A stretch of DNA of 64,000 bases, taken from Lascolabacillus massiliensis. GTDB taxonomy: Bacteria; Bacteroidota; Bacteroidia; Bacteroidales; Dysgonomonadaceae. Where the stretch lies: positions 436,501 through 500,500 of the forward strand of contig NZ_CTEJ01000002.1 of NCBI RefSeq assembly GCF_001282625.1. Direction: 5' to 3'. Positions 37,643 to 45,295 of the stretch are shown one piece after another. The position numbers and the translations under genes are program-made. The notes under the pieces were generated by a model that worked only from the letters and a program-made list of their open reading frames with translations, did not search any database and was not told the DNA's origin. Position 1 is the stretch's first letter; each line of letters starts with the position of its first letter.

Positions 37643-37690
37643 AAAAGGTTGGTTCTCGTTTCCTAACGTCTGAACCAACCTTTTTTCTTT
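37643..37690 (+). terminator. Strong terminator shared by the Wzc gene and the convergent HAD gene
   Basis: A 13-base stem (37643-37655 with 37672-37684) with a 16-base loop is followed by a T-rich run. On the other strand the arms are followed by TTTTAAAA. The stop codon and last codons of the HAD gene lie in the loop and right arm. Confidence 0.9.
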
Positions 37691-38088
37691 CTCTGTGGCA
37701 TGGCTGAATGATTGATCATAAGAGAAAGTGGGTTGTCGTGACCATCAACCATGGCCTGAACTACATTATATATAACTCCCCAGTCGGGCAGCCCTCCCAG
37801 GTTTCGGTCATCAATAAAAAGATCAGCCTTGAGCTTGCGTGAGAAGTCCTGCTTCTCGATAGTCTCACCCCGATAGTTCTCGTTCTCAGCATAGAAATAT
37901 AATCCTTGAGATGCACAGTAGTCAACCGCCTCCTTTAGCAGATCGCCCCTGCGTACAGTCCACAATATCAGCCTGTGTCCATCTTTCTGAAGATGAAGTA
38001 AGGTCTCTATAGCAAAAGGTATTGGTTTACCAATGGCCGGGTATTCATGTTCCACAATAGTACCATCGAAGTCTACGGCTATAATCAT
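37663..38088 (-). CDS. Small HAD-superfamily hydrolase (BT0820-like)
   Basis: A predicted phosphatase of 141 residues from the ATG at 38088, where MIIAVDFDGTIVEHEYP places the nucleophile Asp in the DxDGT motif within ten residues. ILWTVRRGDLL gives the motif-II Thr and ADLFIDDRNLGG the motif-IV aspartates. An upstream ATG at 38142 would add 18 residues, but the promoter-like TATATTTG (38124-38117) lies downstream of it, so 38088 is preferred. The substrate is unknown. Its 3' end is built into the terminator of the convergent kinase gene. Confidence 0.88.
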   Translation of the reverse strand: MIIAVDFDGTIVEHEYPAIGKPIPFAIETLLHLQKDGHRLILWTVRRGDLLKEAVDYCASQGLYFYAENENYRGETIEKQDFSRKLKADLFIDDRNLGGLPDWGVIYNVVQAMVDGHDNPLSLMINHSAMPQRKKKGWFRR

Positions 38089-38116
38089 AATCAGTTTTCC
38101 GTTTTTGTAATTCGGA

Positions 38117-38124
38117 CAAATATA
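38117..38124 (-). promoter_or_regulatory. -7 box of the HAD hydrolase gene
   Basis: On the - strand TATATTTG matches TAnnTTTG and is 29 bp before the start codon at 38088. No convincing -33 box was found 19 bp upstream, where a direct repeat of ATGAGAGATT occurs (38141-38160). Confidence 0.4.
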
Positions 38125-38254
38125 CGAAATAAATATTACCATGAGAGATTATGAGAGATTATATTGAAATAATAGCGACATATTAATTGTATAATTTACA
38201 ATAAAAAATGCGGTTTTAATTAAGGAAATATTTCTTTATTCAGGATTTTAGAGT

Positions 38255-38262
38255 TATCTTTG
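38255..38262 (+). promoter_or_regulatory. Promoter (-7 box) and long leader of pflB
   Basis: TATCTTTG followed by CA is a near-ideal -7 box. Transcription would start near 38268 and leave a leader of about 187 bases before pflB. The leader is AT-rich and I see no recognisable riboswitch in it. The gap 38089-38454 otherwise holds no gene. Confidence 0.55.
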
Positions 38263-38454
38263 CAGCCTCAAATCGGGATTTTATGTTATTTGATTTAGGT
38301 TATCAAAGATTATCGAGGTTATCGATTCGTTTTTTATTTATAGAATTCGCATCCGATTTTTTTAAAAACCACAGCATTGATCAACTTACCCAACCTAATG
38401 AGTTTAATTTAATATCCTGATATTTAAATATATAACATCAAACTAAAGTTTATC

Positions 38455-40695
38455 ATGGATAGTAATAACGAGGCATGGAAAGGTTTCAAAGGCGACCTAT
38501 GGAGAAAAGAGATTAACGTAAGGGATTTTATCATGAATAACTACACACCTTATGAGGGTGATGATAGTTTTCTTGTTTCTTCTACTGAACGCACGAAGAA
38601 GGTGTGGAACAAGCTTACAGAGATGTTCAAGGAAGAGCAGGCTAAGGGTGTTTATGATGCCGAAACTAAGCTTCCGCAGGAGATTGATACATACGGACCG
38701 GGATATATTGATAAGGATAATGAGGTGATTGTGGGTTTGCAGACTGATGCTCCACTGAAGAGGGGTATTTTCCCTAAAGGTGGTATCAGAATGGTGGAAA
38801 ACTCACTTACTGCTTATGGTTATGAGCTGGATCCGCTTACTAAGGATATTTACACAAGATATAGGAAGACTCACAACGAGGGTGTTTTCTCTGCATATAA
38901 TGATGAGATACTGGCTGCAAGAAAATCGGGAATTATAACCGGACTGCCTGACGCTTACGGTCGCGGAAGAATTATTGGTGACTATAGACGTGTGCCTCTT
39001 TATGGTACTGCTATCCTGATTAAGGAGAGAAAGGCTTTCCAGAAACAGCTGGATATTCAGGAGTTTAATGAGAATGTTATCAGAAGTCGTGAGGAGGTTA
39101 CCGACCAGATAAAGGCTCTGCAGAAGTTTGAGAAGATGTGCCAGAGCTATGGTTTTGATGTTTCGCAGCCTGCAAGGAACGCTCATGAGGCTGTTCAGTT
39201 CTTGTATCTTGCTTACCTGGCTGCTGTGAAGGATCAGGATGGTGCTGCTATGTCGATTGGACGTACTTCTACTTTCCTGGATATATATATTGAGAAGGAT
39301 CTTAAAGAGGGAGTGATTACTGAAAGTGAAGCGCAGGAGCTTATCGATCAGATGATTATCAAGCTGCGTATTGTGCGTTTCCTTCGTACTCCGGAATATA
39401 ATGAGCTGTTCTCGGGTGACCCTGTGTGGGTGACTGAATCGCTGGGGGGACAGAATATTGAGGGTAAGACGCTTGTAACCCGTACATCTTTCCGCTATCT
39501 GCATACGCTGTATAACCTGGGACCGGCTCCTGAGCCAAACCTGACTGTATTGTGGTCGCAAAGCGCTCCTGAGAACTGGAAGAAGTTCTGTGCTAAGGTG
39601 TCGGTGGAGACTTCTGCTATTCAGTATGAGAATGACGATCTGATGCGTCCTGATTATGGTGACGACTACGGTATTGCCTGCTGTGTATCGCCAATGAGAA
39701 TTGGTAAGCAGATGCAGCTGTTTGGTGCTCGTGCCAACCTGGCTAAGTGCTTGCTCTATGCTATCAATGGTGGCGTGGATGAGAAGTCGGGTGTTCAGGT
39801 GGCTCCTAAGTTTGAGGCTATCACTTCGGAATATCTTGATTATGACGAGGTGATGGAGAAGTTTGAGCAGACTATGCGTTGGCTGGCCAAGGTGTATGTG
39901 AATGCACTGAAGATTATTCACTACATGCATGATAAGTATGCATACGAAGCGTTTGAGATGGCTCTGCATGATGGTAATGTTCAGAGGATCATGGCTACCG
40001 GTATTGCGGGACTTTCAATTGTGGCTGACTCACTTGCTGCAATACGTGATACTAAGGTGAAGGTGATTCGTGATGAGCGTGGTATTGCTGTTGACTTTGA
40101 ACGTGAGGGTGATTATGTTCCTTTTGGTAACAATGATGACAGGACCGACCAGATAGCGGTGGATATTGTGAAGAAGTTTATGGGTTATCTGCGTCAACAT
40201 GAGACTTACAGAAATGCCATCACTTCACAGTCGATCCTGACCATCACCTCTAACGTGGTTTATGGTAAGAAGACTGGTTCTACTCCTGATGGCAGACCTG
40301 CAGGCACTCCTTTTGCTCCGGGTGCTAATCCTATGAACGGAAGAGACTCTAAGGGTGCTGTTGCGGCTCTTGCATCTGTAGCAAAACTTCCTTTCCAGCA
40401 TGCTCATGATGGTATCTCATATACTTTTGCTGTATCGCCGGGTTCTCTTGGAAAAGATACTGATATGAGGGTTAATAATATGGTTAACCTGCTTGATGGC
40501 TATTTCACCGCTGATGGTGGTCAGCACCTTAATGTGAATGTGTTTGACAAGGATCTGCTTCTTGATGCGATGGATCATCCTGAGAAGTATCCGCAGCTTA
40601 CTATCCGCGTTTCGGGTTATGCTGTGAATTTCATTAAGCTTACTCGTGAACAGCAGCTTGATGTTATTTCAAGGACTATCAATCAGTCTCTATAA
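38455..40695 (+). CDS. pflB: Formate C-acetyltransferase (pyruvate formate-lyase)
   Basis: A cytoplasmic glycyl-radical enzyme that splits pyruvate with CoA into acetyl-CoA and formate under anoxic conditions. At 746 residues it has the standard length. The catalytic cysteine pair is Cys409-Cys410 in GIACCVSPM, and the radical glycine is Gly721 in [26 protein letters not shown] and [16 protein letters not shown] are further family blocks. The activating enzyme gene follows after an unusually long 394-bp gap containing repeats. The formate channel at 28442 would handle the product. Confidence 0.98.
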   Translation: MDSNNEAWKGFKGDLWRKEINVRDFIMNNYTPYEGDDSFLVSSTERTKKVWNKLTEMFKEEQAKGVYDAETKLPQEIDTYGPGYIDKDNEVIVGLQTDAPLKRGIFPKGGIRMVENSLTAYGYELDPLTKDIYTRYRKTHNEGVFSAYNDEILAARKSGIITGLPDAYGRGRIIGDYRRVPLYGTAILIKERKAFQKQLDIQEFNENVIRSREEVTDQIKALQKFEKMCQSYGFDVSQPARNAHEAVQFLYLAYLAAVKDQDGAAMSIGRTSTFLDIYIEKDLKEGVITESEAQELIDQMIIKLRIVRFLRTPEYNELFSGDPVWVTESLGGQNIEGKTLVTRTSFRYLHTLYNLGPAPEPNLTVLWSQSAPENWKKFCAKVSVETSAIQYENDDLMRPDYGDDYGIACCVSPMRIGKQMQLFGARANLAKCLLYAINGGVDEKSGVQVAPKFEAITSEYLDYDEVMEKFEQTMRWLAKVYVNALKIIHYMHDKYAYEAFEMALHDGNVQRIMATGIAGLSIVADSLAAIRDTKVKVIRDERGIAVDFEREGDYVPFGNNDDRTDQIAVDIVKKFMGYLRQHETYRNAITSQSILTITSNVVYGKKTGSTPDGRPAGTPFAPGANPMNGRDSKGAVAALASVAKLPFQHAHDGISYTFAVSPGSLGKDTDMRVNNMVNLLDGYFTADGGQHLNVNVFDKDLLLDAMDHPEKYPQLTIRVSGYAVNFIKLTREQQLDVISRTINQSL

Positions 40696-40716
40696 TATTT
40701 ATATTTATTTGGTAAC

Positions 40717-40750
40717 TTGCTCCCTGATTTTCGGGGAGCAATGTTTTTTT
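40717..40750 (+). terminator. Terminator after pflB
   Basis: TTGCTCCC (40717-40724) pairs perfectly with GGGAGCAA (40734-40741), followed by TG and seven or more T. It would make pflB partly or wholly independent of pflA. Confidence 0.85.
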
Positions 40751-40779
40751 AAAGACTGCCAATACAATAAGACAGGAGC

Positions 40780-40980
40780 GTTTATCTTTTTCTATGATTG
40801 AACAATTATTCCTCGGACTGCGATAATTTTATCATCCGCTTGCTGATTGTTCACTATTTTATATAAACTCGCTTCGCTCAAACAGTATATAAAATTACGT
40901 GAACTTCACAGAGCGGGTCCCGATAAAATTATCTGAGGTCCTCGTAACAACAGTTCAATCACTTGACGCAAAAGATAAAC
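40780..40980. repeat. ~200-bp imperfect palindrome between pflB and pflA (MITE-like or structured RNA)
   Basis: The outer arms GTTTATCTTTT (40780-40790) and AAAAGATAAAC (40970-40980) are exact. Inside them TGATTGAAC pairs with GTTCAATCA, GATAATTTTATC with GATAAAATTATC, and TATTTTATATA with TATATAAAAT plus GTGAAC opposite GTTCAC. Small bulges separate the blocks. The tip is the 20-base region 40865-40884. No target-site duplication was recognised and no ORF lies within, so its nature is open. Confidence 0.85.
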
Positions 40981-40986
40981 TTACTG

Positions 40987-41058
40987 CAGCCGAAAGAAAT
41001 ACTTCAGCCGAAAGAAATATTACAGACGAAAAAAACATTGCAGTCCAAATAAACATTA
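40987..41058. repeat. Four tandem 18-bp repeats before pflA
   Basis: Units start at 40987, 41005, 41023 and 41041. The first two differ at their last two or three bases (CAGCCGAAAGAAATACTT and CAGCCGAAAGAAATATTA). The third and fourth are more diverged but keep CAG, AAA and the period. The array lies 31 bp before the pflA start codon and adjoins the long palindrome. Confidence 0.85.
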
Positions 41059-41089
41059 TTGGTTAGTATCAGTTTAAAATCACAGAAAT

Positions 41090-41812
41090 ATGAAAGCAAA
41101 TATACATTCTCTTGAAAGCTTTGGAACAGTAGATGGTCCCGGAATAAGATTCGTAATATTCCTGCAGGGCTGTCCTTTGCGCTGCGTTTACTGCCACAAC
41201 CCAGACACATGGGATAAGAAGGGAGAGGGCAAATATCAGCTTTCGCCGGAGGAGCTGCTTGCTGAAGTGATGAAATATAAGAACTTTATTGCTAAGGGGG
41301 GTGTGACTGTAACTGGTGGTGAACCGATTATGCAGGCGGCTTTTGTGAAGGAGTTTTTCATGCTTTGCAAAGAGAATGGTATTCATACTGCTCTTGATAC
41401 GTCGGGAGCAATTTTCAATCAGACGGTGAAGGAGGTGCTGGATATTGTGGATCTTGTGTTGCTTGATATTAAGTCGATTGACCAGATGCAGTACAGGGAG
41501 CTTACCGGTGTTAAGATTGACAATACGCTGAAGTGCCTGAACTATCTTGAGGAGAAAAATATCAGGGCCTGGATCAGGCATGTGGTTATGCCGGGGTGGA
41601 CCGACAACGATATTCTTCTGAACAGGCTTGCTGATTTCCTGAAACCTTATAAATGTATTGAGAAGGTGGAGCTTCTGCCCTACCACAAGATGGGTGTGAA
41701 TAAGTATGAGCAGATGGGTATGGATTACAGACCTGGTGATCTGCCTGCTTTGTCGGAGGAGAGACTGCTGAATGCTAAGGATATTTTTAAAAAGGCGGGA
41801 TTGAAGGTTTGA
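41090..41812 (+). CDS. pflA: Pyruvate formate-lyase-activating enzyme
   Basis: A radical-SAM enzyme that installs the glycyl radical on PflB. The cluster-binding motif is Cys28-x3-Cys32-x2-Cys35 in GCPLRCVYCHNP. GGVTVTGGEPIMQAAF is the SAM-binding glycine-rich block, and the C-terminal LLPYHKMGVNKYEQMG is typical. The length of 240 residues is normal. A terminator after pflB and the repeat-filled gap suggest that it has its own promoter or depends on read-through. No clear promoter was found in the 31 bp between the tandem repeats and the start. Confidence 0.97.
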   Translation: MKANIHSLESFGTVDGPGIRFVIFLQGCPLRCVYCHNPDTWDKKGEGKYQLSPEELLAEVMKYKNFIAKGGVTVTGGEPIMQAAFVKEFFMLCKENGIHTALDTSGAIFNQTVKEVLDIVDLVLLDIKSIDQMQYRELTGVKIDNTLKCLNYLEEKNIRAWIRHVVMPGWTDNDILLNRLADFLKPYKCIEKVELLPYHKMGVNKYEQMGMDYRPGDLPALSEERLLNAKDIFKKAGLKV

Positions 41813-41818
41813 TATTGC

Positions 41819-42041
41819 TTAGTTATTTTTTTCGATCTTGTGTTCAAAACCTTTGTTCTCAACGTCACCACCATTAATATAAGGTGCTGCAGCTCCACTC
41901 GTACCTAACACAGGAGCAACCACCAGCCAGTCCTTAGTAATCTTTCTATACCAGTCGAAATTCACACCCATGCGAGAATTGAAAAGACGCGCATCCAAAC
42001 CAAAGTTAAGCTGCTCCGAAGTCTCCCATTTAACATCCGAG
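41819..42041 (-). pseudogene. Internal fragment of a SusC/RagA-type TonB-dependent receptor
   Basis: About 74 codons on the - strand read SDVKWETSEQLNFGLDARLF, then FDWYRKITKDWLVVAPVLG and APYINGGDVENKGFE, before running out of homology and meeting a stop at 41819. That is the conserved late-middle part of SusC barrels (compare LTWEKSYTTGVGIDLSLY and IGAVRNKGFEAILG in the intact copy at 47080), but from a different subfamily. Both ends are missing. It abuts a GH2 fragment at about 42041, so it is a deletion relic of a former glycan-utilisation locus. Confidence 0.75.
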
Positions 42042-42304
42042 TTGAATTTGAATACTCAATATCCAATGATTCAGAAGGGATTGAATTTGAGGCGATTGTG
42101 CATAACCCTACGGATAAGATTGCATTCTTTATGGAGTTTATTCTTTCTGACAAGGTGTCGGGTGAACCTGTACTGCCTGTTTTCTGGAATGATAATTATA
42201 TATCGTTATTACCTGGTGAAACCAGAATATTAAAAGGAACTGCCAAGGATAACCGAGCGGAACAGATGGAGATTCTAATGCAGGGTTATAATCTTGATAA
42301 TTAG
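42041..42304 (+). pseudogene. 3' fragment of a GH2-type glycosidase gene
   Basis: An open + strand frame of about 87 codons reads EFEYSISNDSEGIEFEAIVH, then NPTDKIAFFMEFILSD, LPVFWNDNYISLLPGETR and NRAEQMEILMQGYNL before its stop. This looks like the C-terminal immunoglobulin-like domain of GH2 enzymes of the exo-beta-glucosaminidase/beta-mannosidase type. There is no catalytic domain and no start near 42041, where the SusC relic begins on the other strand. It is followed by a terminator at 42340. The family call rests on memory of this domain and is moderately sure. Confidence 0.65.
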
Positions 42305-42339
42305 TATAGAAAAGTGAATAGTTGATAGTTAATGTGGTT

Positions 42340-42380
42340 AATATCCGTATATTCGATTATGATATACGGATATTTTTTTA
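42340..42380 (+). terminator. Terminator before the LacI-type regulator
   Basis: AATATCCGTATAT (42340-42352) pairs perfectly with ATATACGGATATT (42362-42374) and is followed by seven T. It probably served the lost GH2 gene. Confidence 0.85.
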
Positions 42381-42407
42381 TTTATTATAAAAATATTTTC
42401 ACACAAT

Positions 42408-42441
42408 TTTGCAGTTTTTAGACTGAAACGTTTTAATTTTG
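42408..42441 (+). promoter_or_regulatory. LacI-type gene promoter with an embedded AAACGTTT operator-like palindrome
   Basis: TTTG (42408-42411) and TAATTTTG (42434-42441) form a promoter with a slightly long 22-bp spacer. The perfect palindrome AAACGTTT (42426-42433), centred on CG as in LacI-family operators, directly abuts the -7 box. The regulator starts 15 bp downstream, so self-repression is likely. Confidence 0.55.
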
Positions 42442-42455
42442 TATCTTTAGTCAAT

Positions 42456-43484
42456 ATGAATATGAAGAGAACAAAGGTAACCATATATGATATAGCCAGG
42501 GAGCTGAATCTTTCTCCTTCCACTATCTCGAGAGCAATTGCAGGAAGCGATTTAATTAGTGATGAAGTGAAGGAAAAGGTTCTTGCGAAGGCAATGGAGA
42601 TGGGTTATAGCAGCAGGAACTTCAGGGTTAATAAGGGTGACACGATTGCGATTGTTGTACCAGAGGTTAATAACTACTTTTACCATAAGGTACTGAAGAG
42701 CATACAGCAAAAAATAGATAACAGATACCTGGTTTCCATACTCTGTTCTTTCAATTCATTTGAAACAGAAAAGGCAATTGTGGAAAAGCTGTCGCCTTCA
42801 GAAGTGAGCTGCCTCATTATCACTCAAAGTATGAATGCAACCAACAGCCATCATATTGCCCAGGCAGAGAAGAGGGGTATACCTGTAATCATGTTCAACA
42901 GGGTTGACTTTGATTACACCTGCCCAAAGTTTGTTATCGACAATTATATGGATTCTTATCTGCTGACCAACCATCTTGTCAAGTCTGATTACAAAAGAAT
43001 AGCATTTGCAGCAAAACACTTCAACTGCCCAATTTACAAAGAGAGAATTCAGGCATATAGTGATGTTCTCGCAGAAAATCAGACACCATTTAATCCCGAC
43101 TATATAATTTACAGTGAACTCACAAATGAGGATATCACAGAGGTTATTATGCGATTTATAAATCTTCATCCACACCCCGATGCATTAATCCTTCCGGGAT
43201 TCAGTGCTGCATTGCAGGCAATCTCAATATCAAAGGTATACAAAATTGATATCCCAAATGAGATGGCTATTGTGAGCTTTGACGAAGATCCTGAATGCAG
43301 ATATTCATCTCCTGCAATCACAAGTATTGAGCGACCACTCCCTGAAATAGGCAGAAAGATTGGAGAGCTTGCATTGGAAATCAGTTCAAATAAAAAATAT
43401 GATAAGAACAGGATAGATCTGTTTAAGTCGAATCTGGTGATTAGGGGATCTTCGTTAAGAATAACATCGCCTCGTGAAGTGTGA
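42456..43484 (+). CDS. LacI-family transcriptional regulator
   Basis: A 342-residue repressor or activator. Its N-terminal helix-turn-helix and hinge begin VTIYDIARELNLSPSTISRA (residues 6-25). A periplasmic-binding-protein-like sensor domain follows, with IAIVVPEVNNYFYHKVL and the late AIVSFDEDPECRYSSPAITS. It would bind DNA as a dimer in response to a sugar. No structural gene is cotranscribed. Its old target may have been the deleted locus whose relics lie just upstream, or the GH109-like gene downstream. A second ATG at 42462 is an alternative start. Confidence 0.93.
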   Translation: MNMKRTKVTIYDIARELNLSPSTISRAIAGSDLISDEVKEKVLAKAMEMGYSSRNFRVNKGDTIAIVVPEVNNYFYHKVLKSIQQKIDNRYLVSILCSFNSFETEKAIVEKLSPSEVSCLIITQSMNATNSHHIAQAEKRGIPVIMFNRVDFDYTCPKFVIDNYMDSYLLTNHLVKSDYKRIAFAAKHFNCPIYKERIQAYSDVLAENQTPFNPDYIIYSELTNEDITEVIMRFINLHPHPDALILPGFSAALQAISISKVYKIDIPNEMAIVSFDEDPECRYSSPAITSIERPLPEIGRKIGELALEISSNKKYDKNRIDLFKSNLVIRGSSLRITSPREV

Positions 43485-43545
43485 TTTAAACAGGTGATTT
43501 ATGGGACTCAAGTGAATGTGATTTAAGATAATCAGTGATAAAATA

Positions 43546-43585
43546 AAAAGTGCCGGAGATTAAAACCACCGGCACTTTTCTTTGA
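43546..43585 (+). terminator. Terminator after the LacI-type gene
   Basis: AAAAGTGCCGG (43546-43556) pairs exactly with CCGGCACTTTT (43569-43579), followed by CTTTG. The A-rich left flank lets it work from both sides for the convergent GH109-like gene. Confidence 0.88.
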
Positions 43586-43654
43586 TAGAGTTATTCTGAA
43601 AAGTAGTTACAAAGAGTATTACGATTTAGAATATTGATTAATTGTGGTCGATAC

Positions 43655-43718
43655 TCTCACAAGAATATTTAATTTGATAAACTTTCAAATATCTGATTCA
43701 ATAATCTCACAAGAATAT
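43655..43718. repeat. Two 14-bp direct repeats 50 bp apart downstream of the GH109-like gene
   Basis: TCTCACAAGAATAT occurs at 43655-43668 and at 43705-43718. AATATCTGAT also occurs twice nearby. The region is the 3' flank of the GH109-like gene and holds no ORF. Its meaning is unknown. Confidence 0.5.
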
Positions 43719-43737
43719 CTGATCGGTTTGACTTAGA

Positions 43738-45132
43738 TTAATAAGCAAACTTAAGACCATCAATTTTATCCCAGCCTCCACGTGTGAAGTCGGGTATTTC
43801 AACAGGCACACTGCCATTATCCAGTGAGATCTCAGTCAAAGGAATAAGACTGCACCACTCTGCAAGGTCATAAACATCCATATCCAGAGGCAGACCATTC
43901 TGCAGACAGTAAACAAGACGGTAATCCATGATGAAGTCCATACCTCCGTGACCACCTACTGTTTTAGCTTTCTCTTCAAGCTCTTTGTGGATAGGGTGTT
44001 TGTACTTCTCCATCAAGGCAGTCTTAACCTCTTCAGAAACGAAGCTGTGTGCGTTAAGATCTTCATGATTAGGAATACCTTCAGATTCTACCTGACCAGA
44101 CTGGATAGCGTAGCCCTGTACAGGATATTTATTAGCAAATCCTTTTGTTCCTGTAAGCTGATACATACGTGAATATGGACGAGGAGTCATCACATTATGC
44201 TGAATGTTGATTGTCTTACCCTTCTCAGTCTTTATCAGTGTCAAAGTATGATCACCATTACGGAAATCAGGAGCTTCACGTCCATACAGTTCTTTCACTA
44301 TTTCCGGACCAACGATTGGTTTAGTATCAACTGATACCAGGTAGTTCATTTTATCACCACGGTGGATATTAAGAAGCTGAGCAGCCGGTCCGATTCCGTG
44401 AGTTGGATAAACATCACCTCTGTTTTTCTCGTTATAATCAAGGCGCCAGTTATTCCAGTATGAATCCCAGAATGCTGACAGCTCATGGATATATGATCCT
44501 TCTGTATGGATAATCTCGCCAAATACGCCCTGCTGAGCCATGTTCAGTGTGGTAAGTTCAAAGAAATCATACACACAGTTCTCAAGCTGCATACAGTGCT
44601 TGCGTGTTCTCTCAGATGTATCAACAAGTGCCCATATCTGCTCAAGTGTCATTGCTGCAGGAACTTCAATAGCAACGTGTTTGCCATTTTCCATGGCATA
44701 TACACCAATTTCGGCATGAGAATTCCAATCGGTTGCTACATACACTAAATCGATGTCATCACGCTCTACAAGCTCTTTCCATGAGTTTACATCACCTGAG
44801 TAACCTGCCGCTTCGGGGAAACCAGCTTTGCGAAGGATTTCCTGAGCAGCATCAACTCTCTCTGGTCTGAGGTCGCATAGTGCAACAATCTCTACTCCCG
44901 GTATATGAGTGAAACGTTGTACAGCACCGGGACCGCGCATTCCTAAACCTACAAACCCTACTCTTACTGTTGGAATGGGTTCTGCAGCAAACTGCAGCAT
45001 GTCGGTTTGTCCAGCCGGCCTTTCAGGCACCTCTGTCTTAATCATCTGCGGCACCCCGTTCTCACTTGGAGCGACGCAGGAAAATGCGATGGTTGCAATA
45101 AAAAGCAACAAACTAAATTTTAAAAACTTCAT
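43738..45132 (-). CDS. GH109-like Gfo/Idh/MocA-family lipoprotein (NAD-dependent glycosidase candidate)
   Basis: A 464-residue lipoprotein with lipobox AFSC (Cys19). The NAD-binding domain has VGFVGLGMRGPGAVQRF, VALCDLRPERVDAA, VYVATDWNSHAEIGVYAME and HVAIEVPAAMTL. The C-terminal domain has MQLENCVYDFFEL and GGDTxxxxHGIGP-like VYPTHGIGPAAQLL. This combination, with the EVPAA block in place of EKP, marks GH109, whose characterised members remove alpha-linked GalNAc by an NAD-dependent mechanism. It lies downstream of the SusC/SusD pair in the same direction, so it could be the surface or periplasmic enzyme of that locus. Other sugar specificities are possible. Confidence 0.85.
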   Translation of the reverse strand: MKFLKFSLLLFIATIAFSCVAPSENGVPQMIKTEVPERPAGQTDMLQFAAEPIPTVRVGFVGLGMRGPGAVQRFTHIPGVEIVALCDLRPERVDAAQEILRKAGFPEAAGYSGDVNSWKELVERDDIDLVYVATDWNSHAEIGVYAMENGKHVAIEVPAAMTLEQIWALVDTSERTRKHCMQLENCVYDFFELTTLNMAQQGVFGEIIHTEGSYIHELSAFWDSYWNNWRLDYNEKNRGDVYPTHGIGPAAQLLNIHRGDKMNYLVSVDTKPIVGPEIVKELYGREAPDFRNGDHTLTLIKTEKGKTINIQHNVMTPRPYSRMYQLTGTKGFANKYPVQGYAIQSGQVESEGIPNHEDLNAHSFVSEEVKTALMEKYKHPIHKELEEKAKTVGGHGGMDFIMDYRLVYCLQNGLPLDMDVYDLAEWCSLIPLTEISLDNGSVPVEIPDFTRGGWDKIDGLKFAY

Positions 45133-45247
45133 CTAATTTATTAATTAAAAACATTAAATATATTGTCTATATTAAACTTCAGGCCTTAAATTAACTGACT
45201 AAACAGGTAATTAACAACCTTCATAACCTTTTCATCTATTCAAACCA

Positions 45248-45266
45248 CAAATATACTCCAAATTTA
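45248..45266 (-). promoter_or_regulatory. Possible promoter of the GH109-like gene
   Basis: Two TAnnTTTG boxes lie on the - strand: TAAATTTG (45266-45259) and TATATTTG (45255-45248). No clear -33 box was seen for either. They are about 115 bp before the start codon, in the gap following SusD. Confidence 0.35.
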
Positions 45267-45295
45267 GTGTGATTTGAGTTAAATTCTTAAATAAA

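Noticed and set aside
38089-38142. ATG at 38142 as the start of the HAD hydrolase
   Set aside because: The -7 box at 38117-38124 lies downstream of it, and the family starts right at the DFDGT strand.
38803-39969. A 388-codon open frame on the - strand opposite pflB
   Set aside because: It is antisense to a strongly conserved gene, rich in Ser/His/Leu with no recognisable motif, and explained by the codon bias of pflB.
41069-41686. A 205-codon - strand frame opposite pflA
   Set aside because: It overlaps pflA entirely and shows no family motif.
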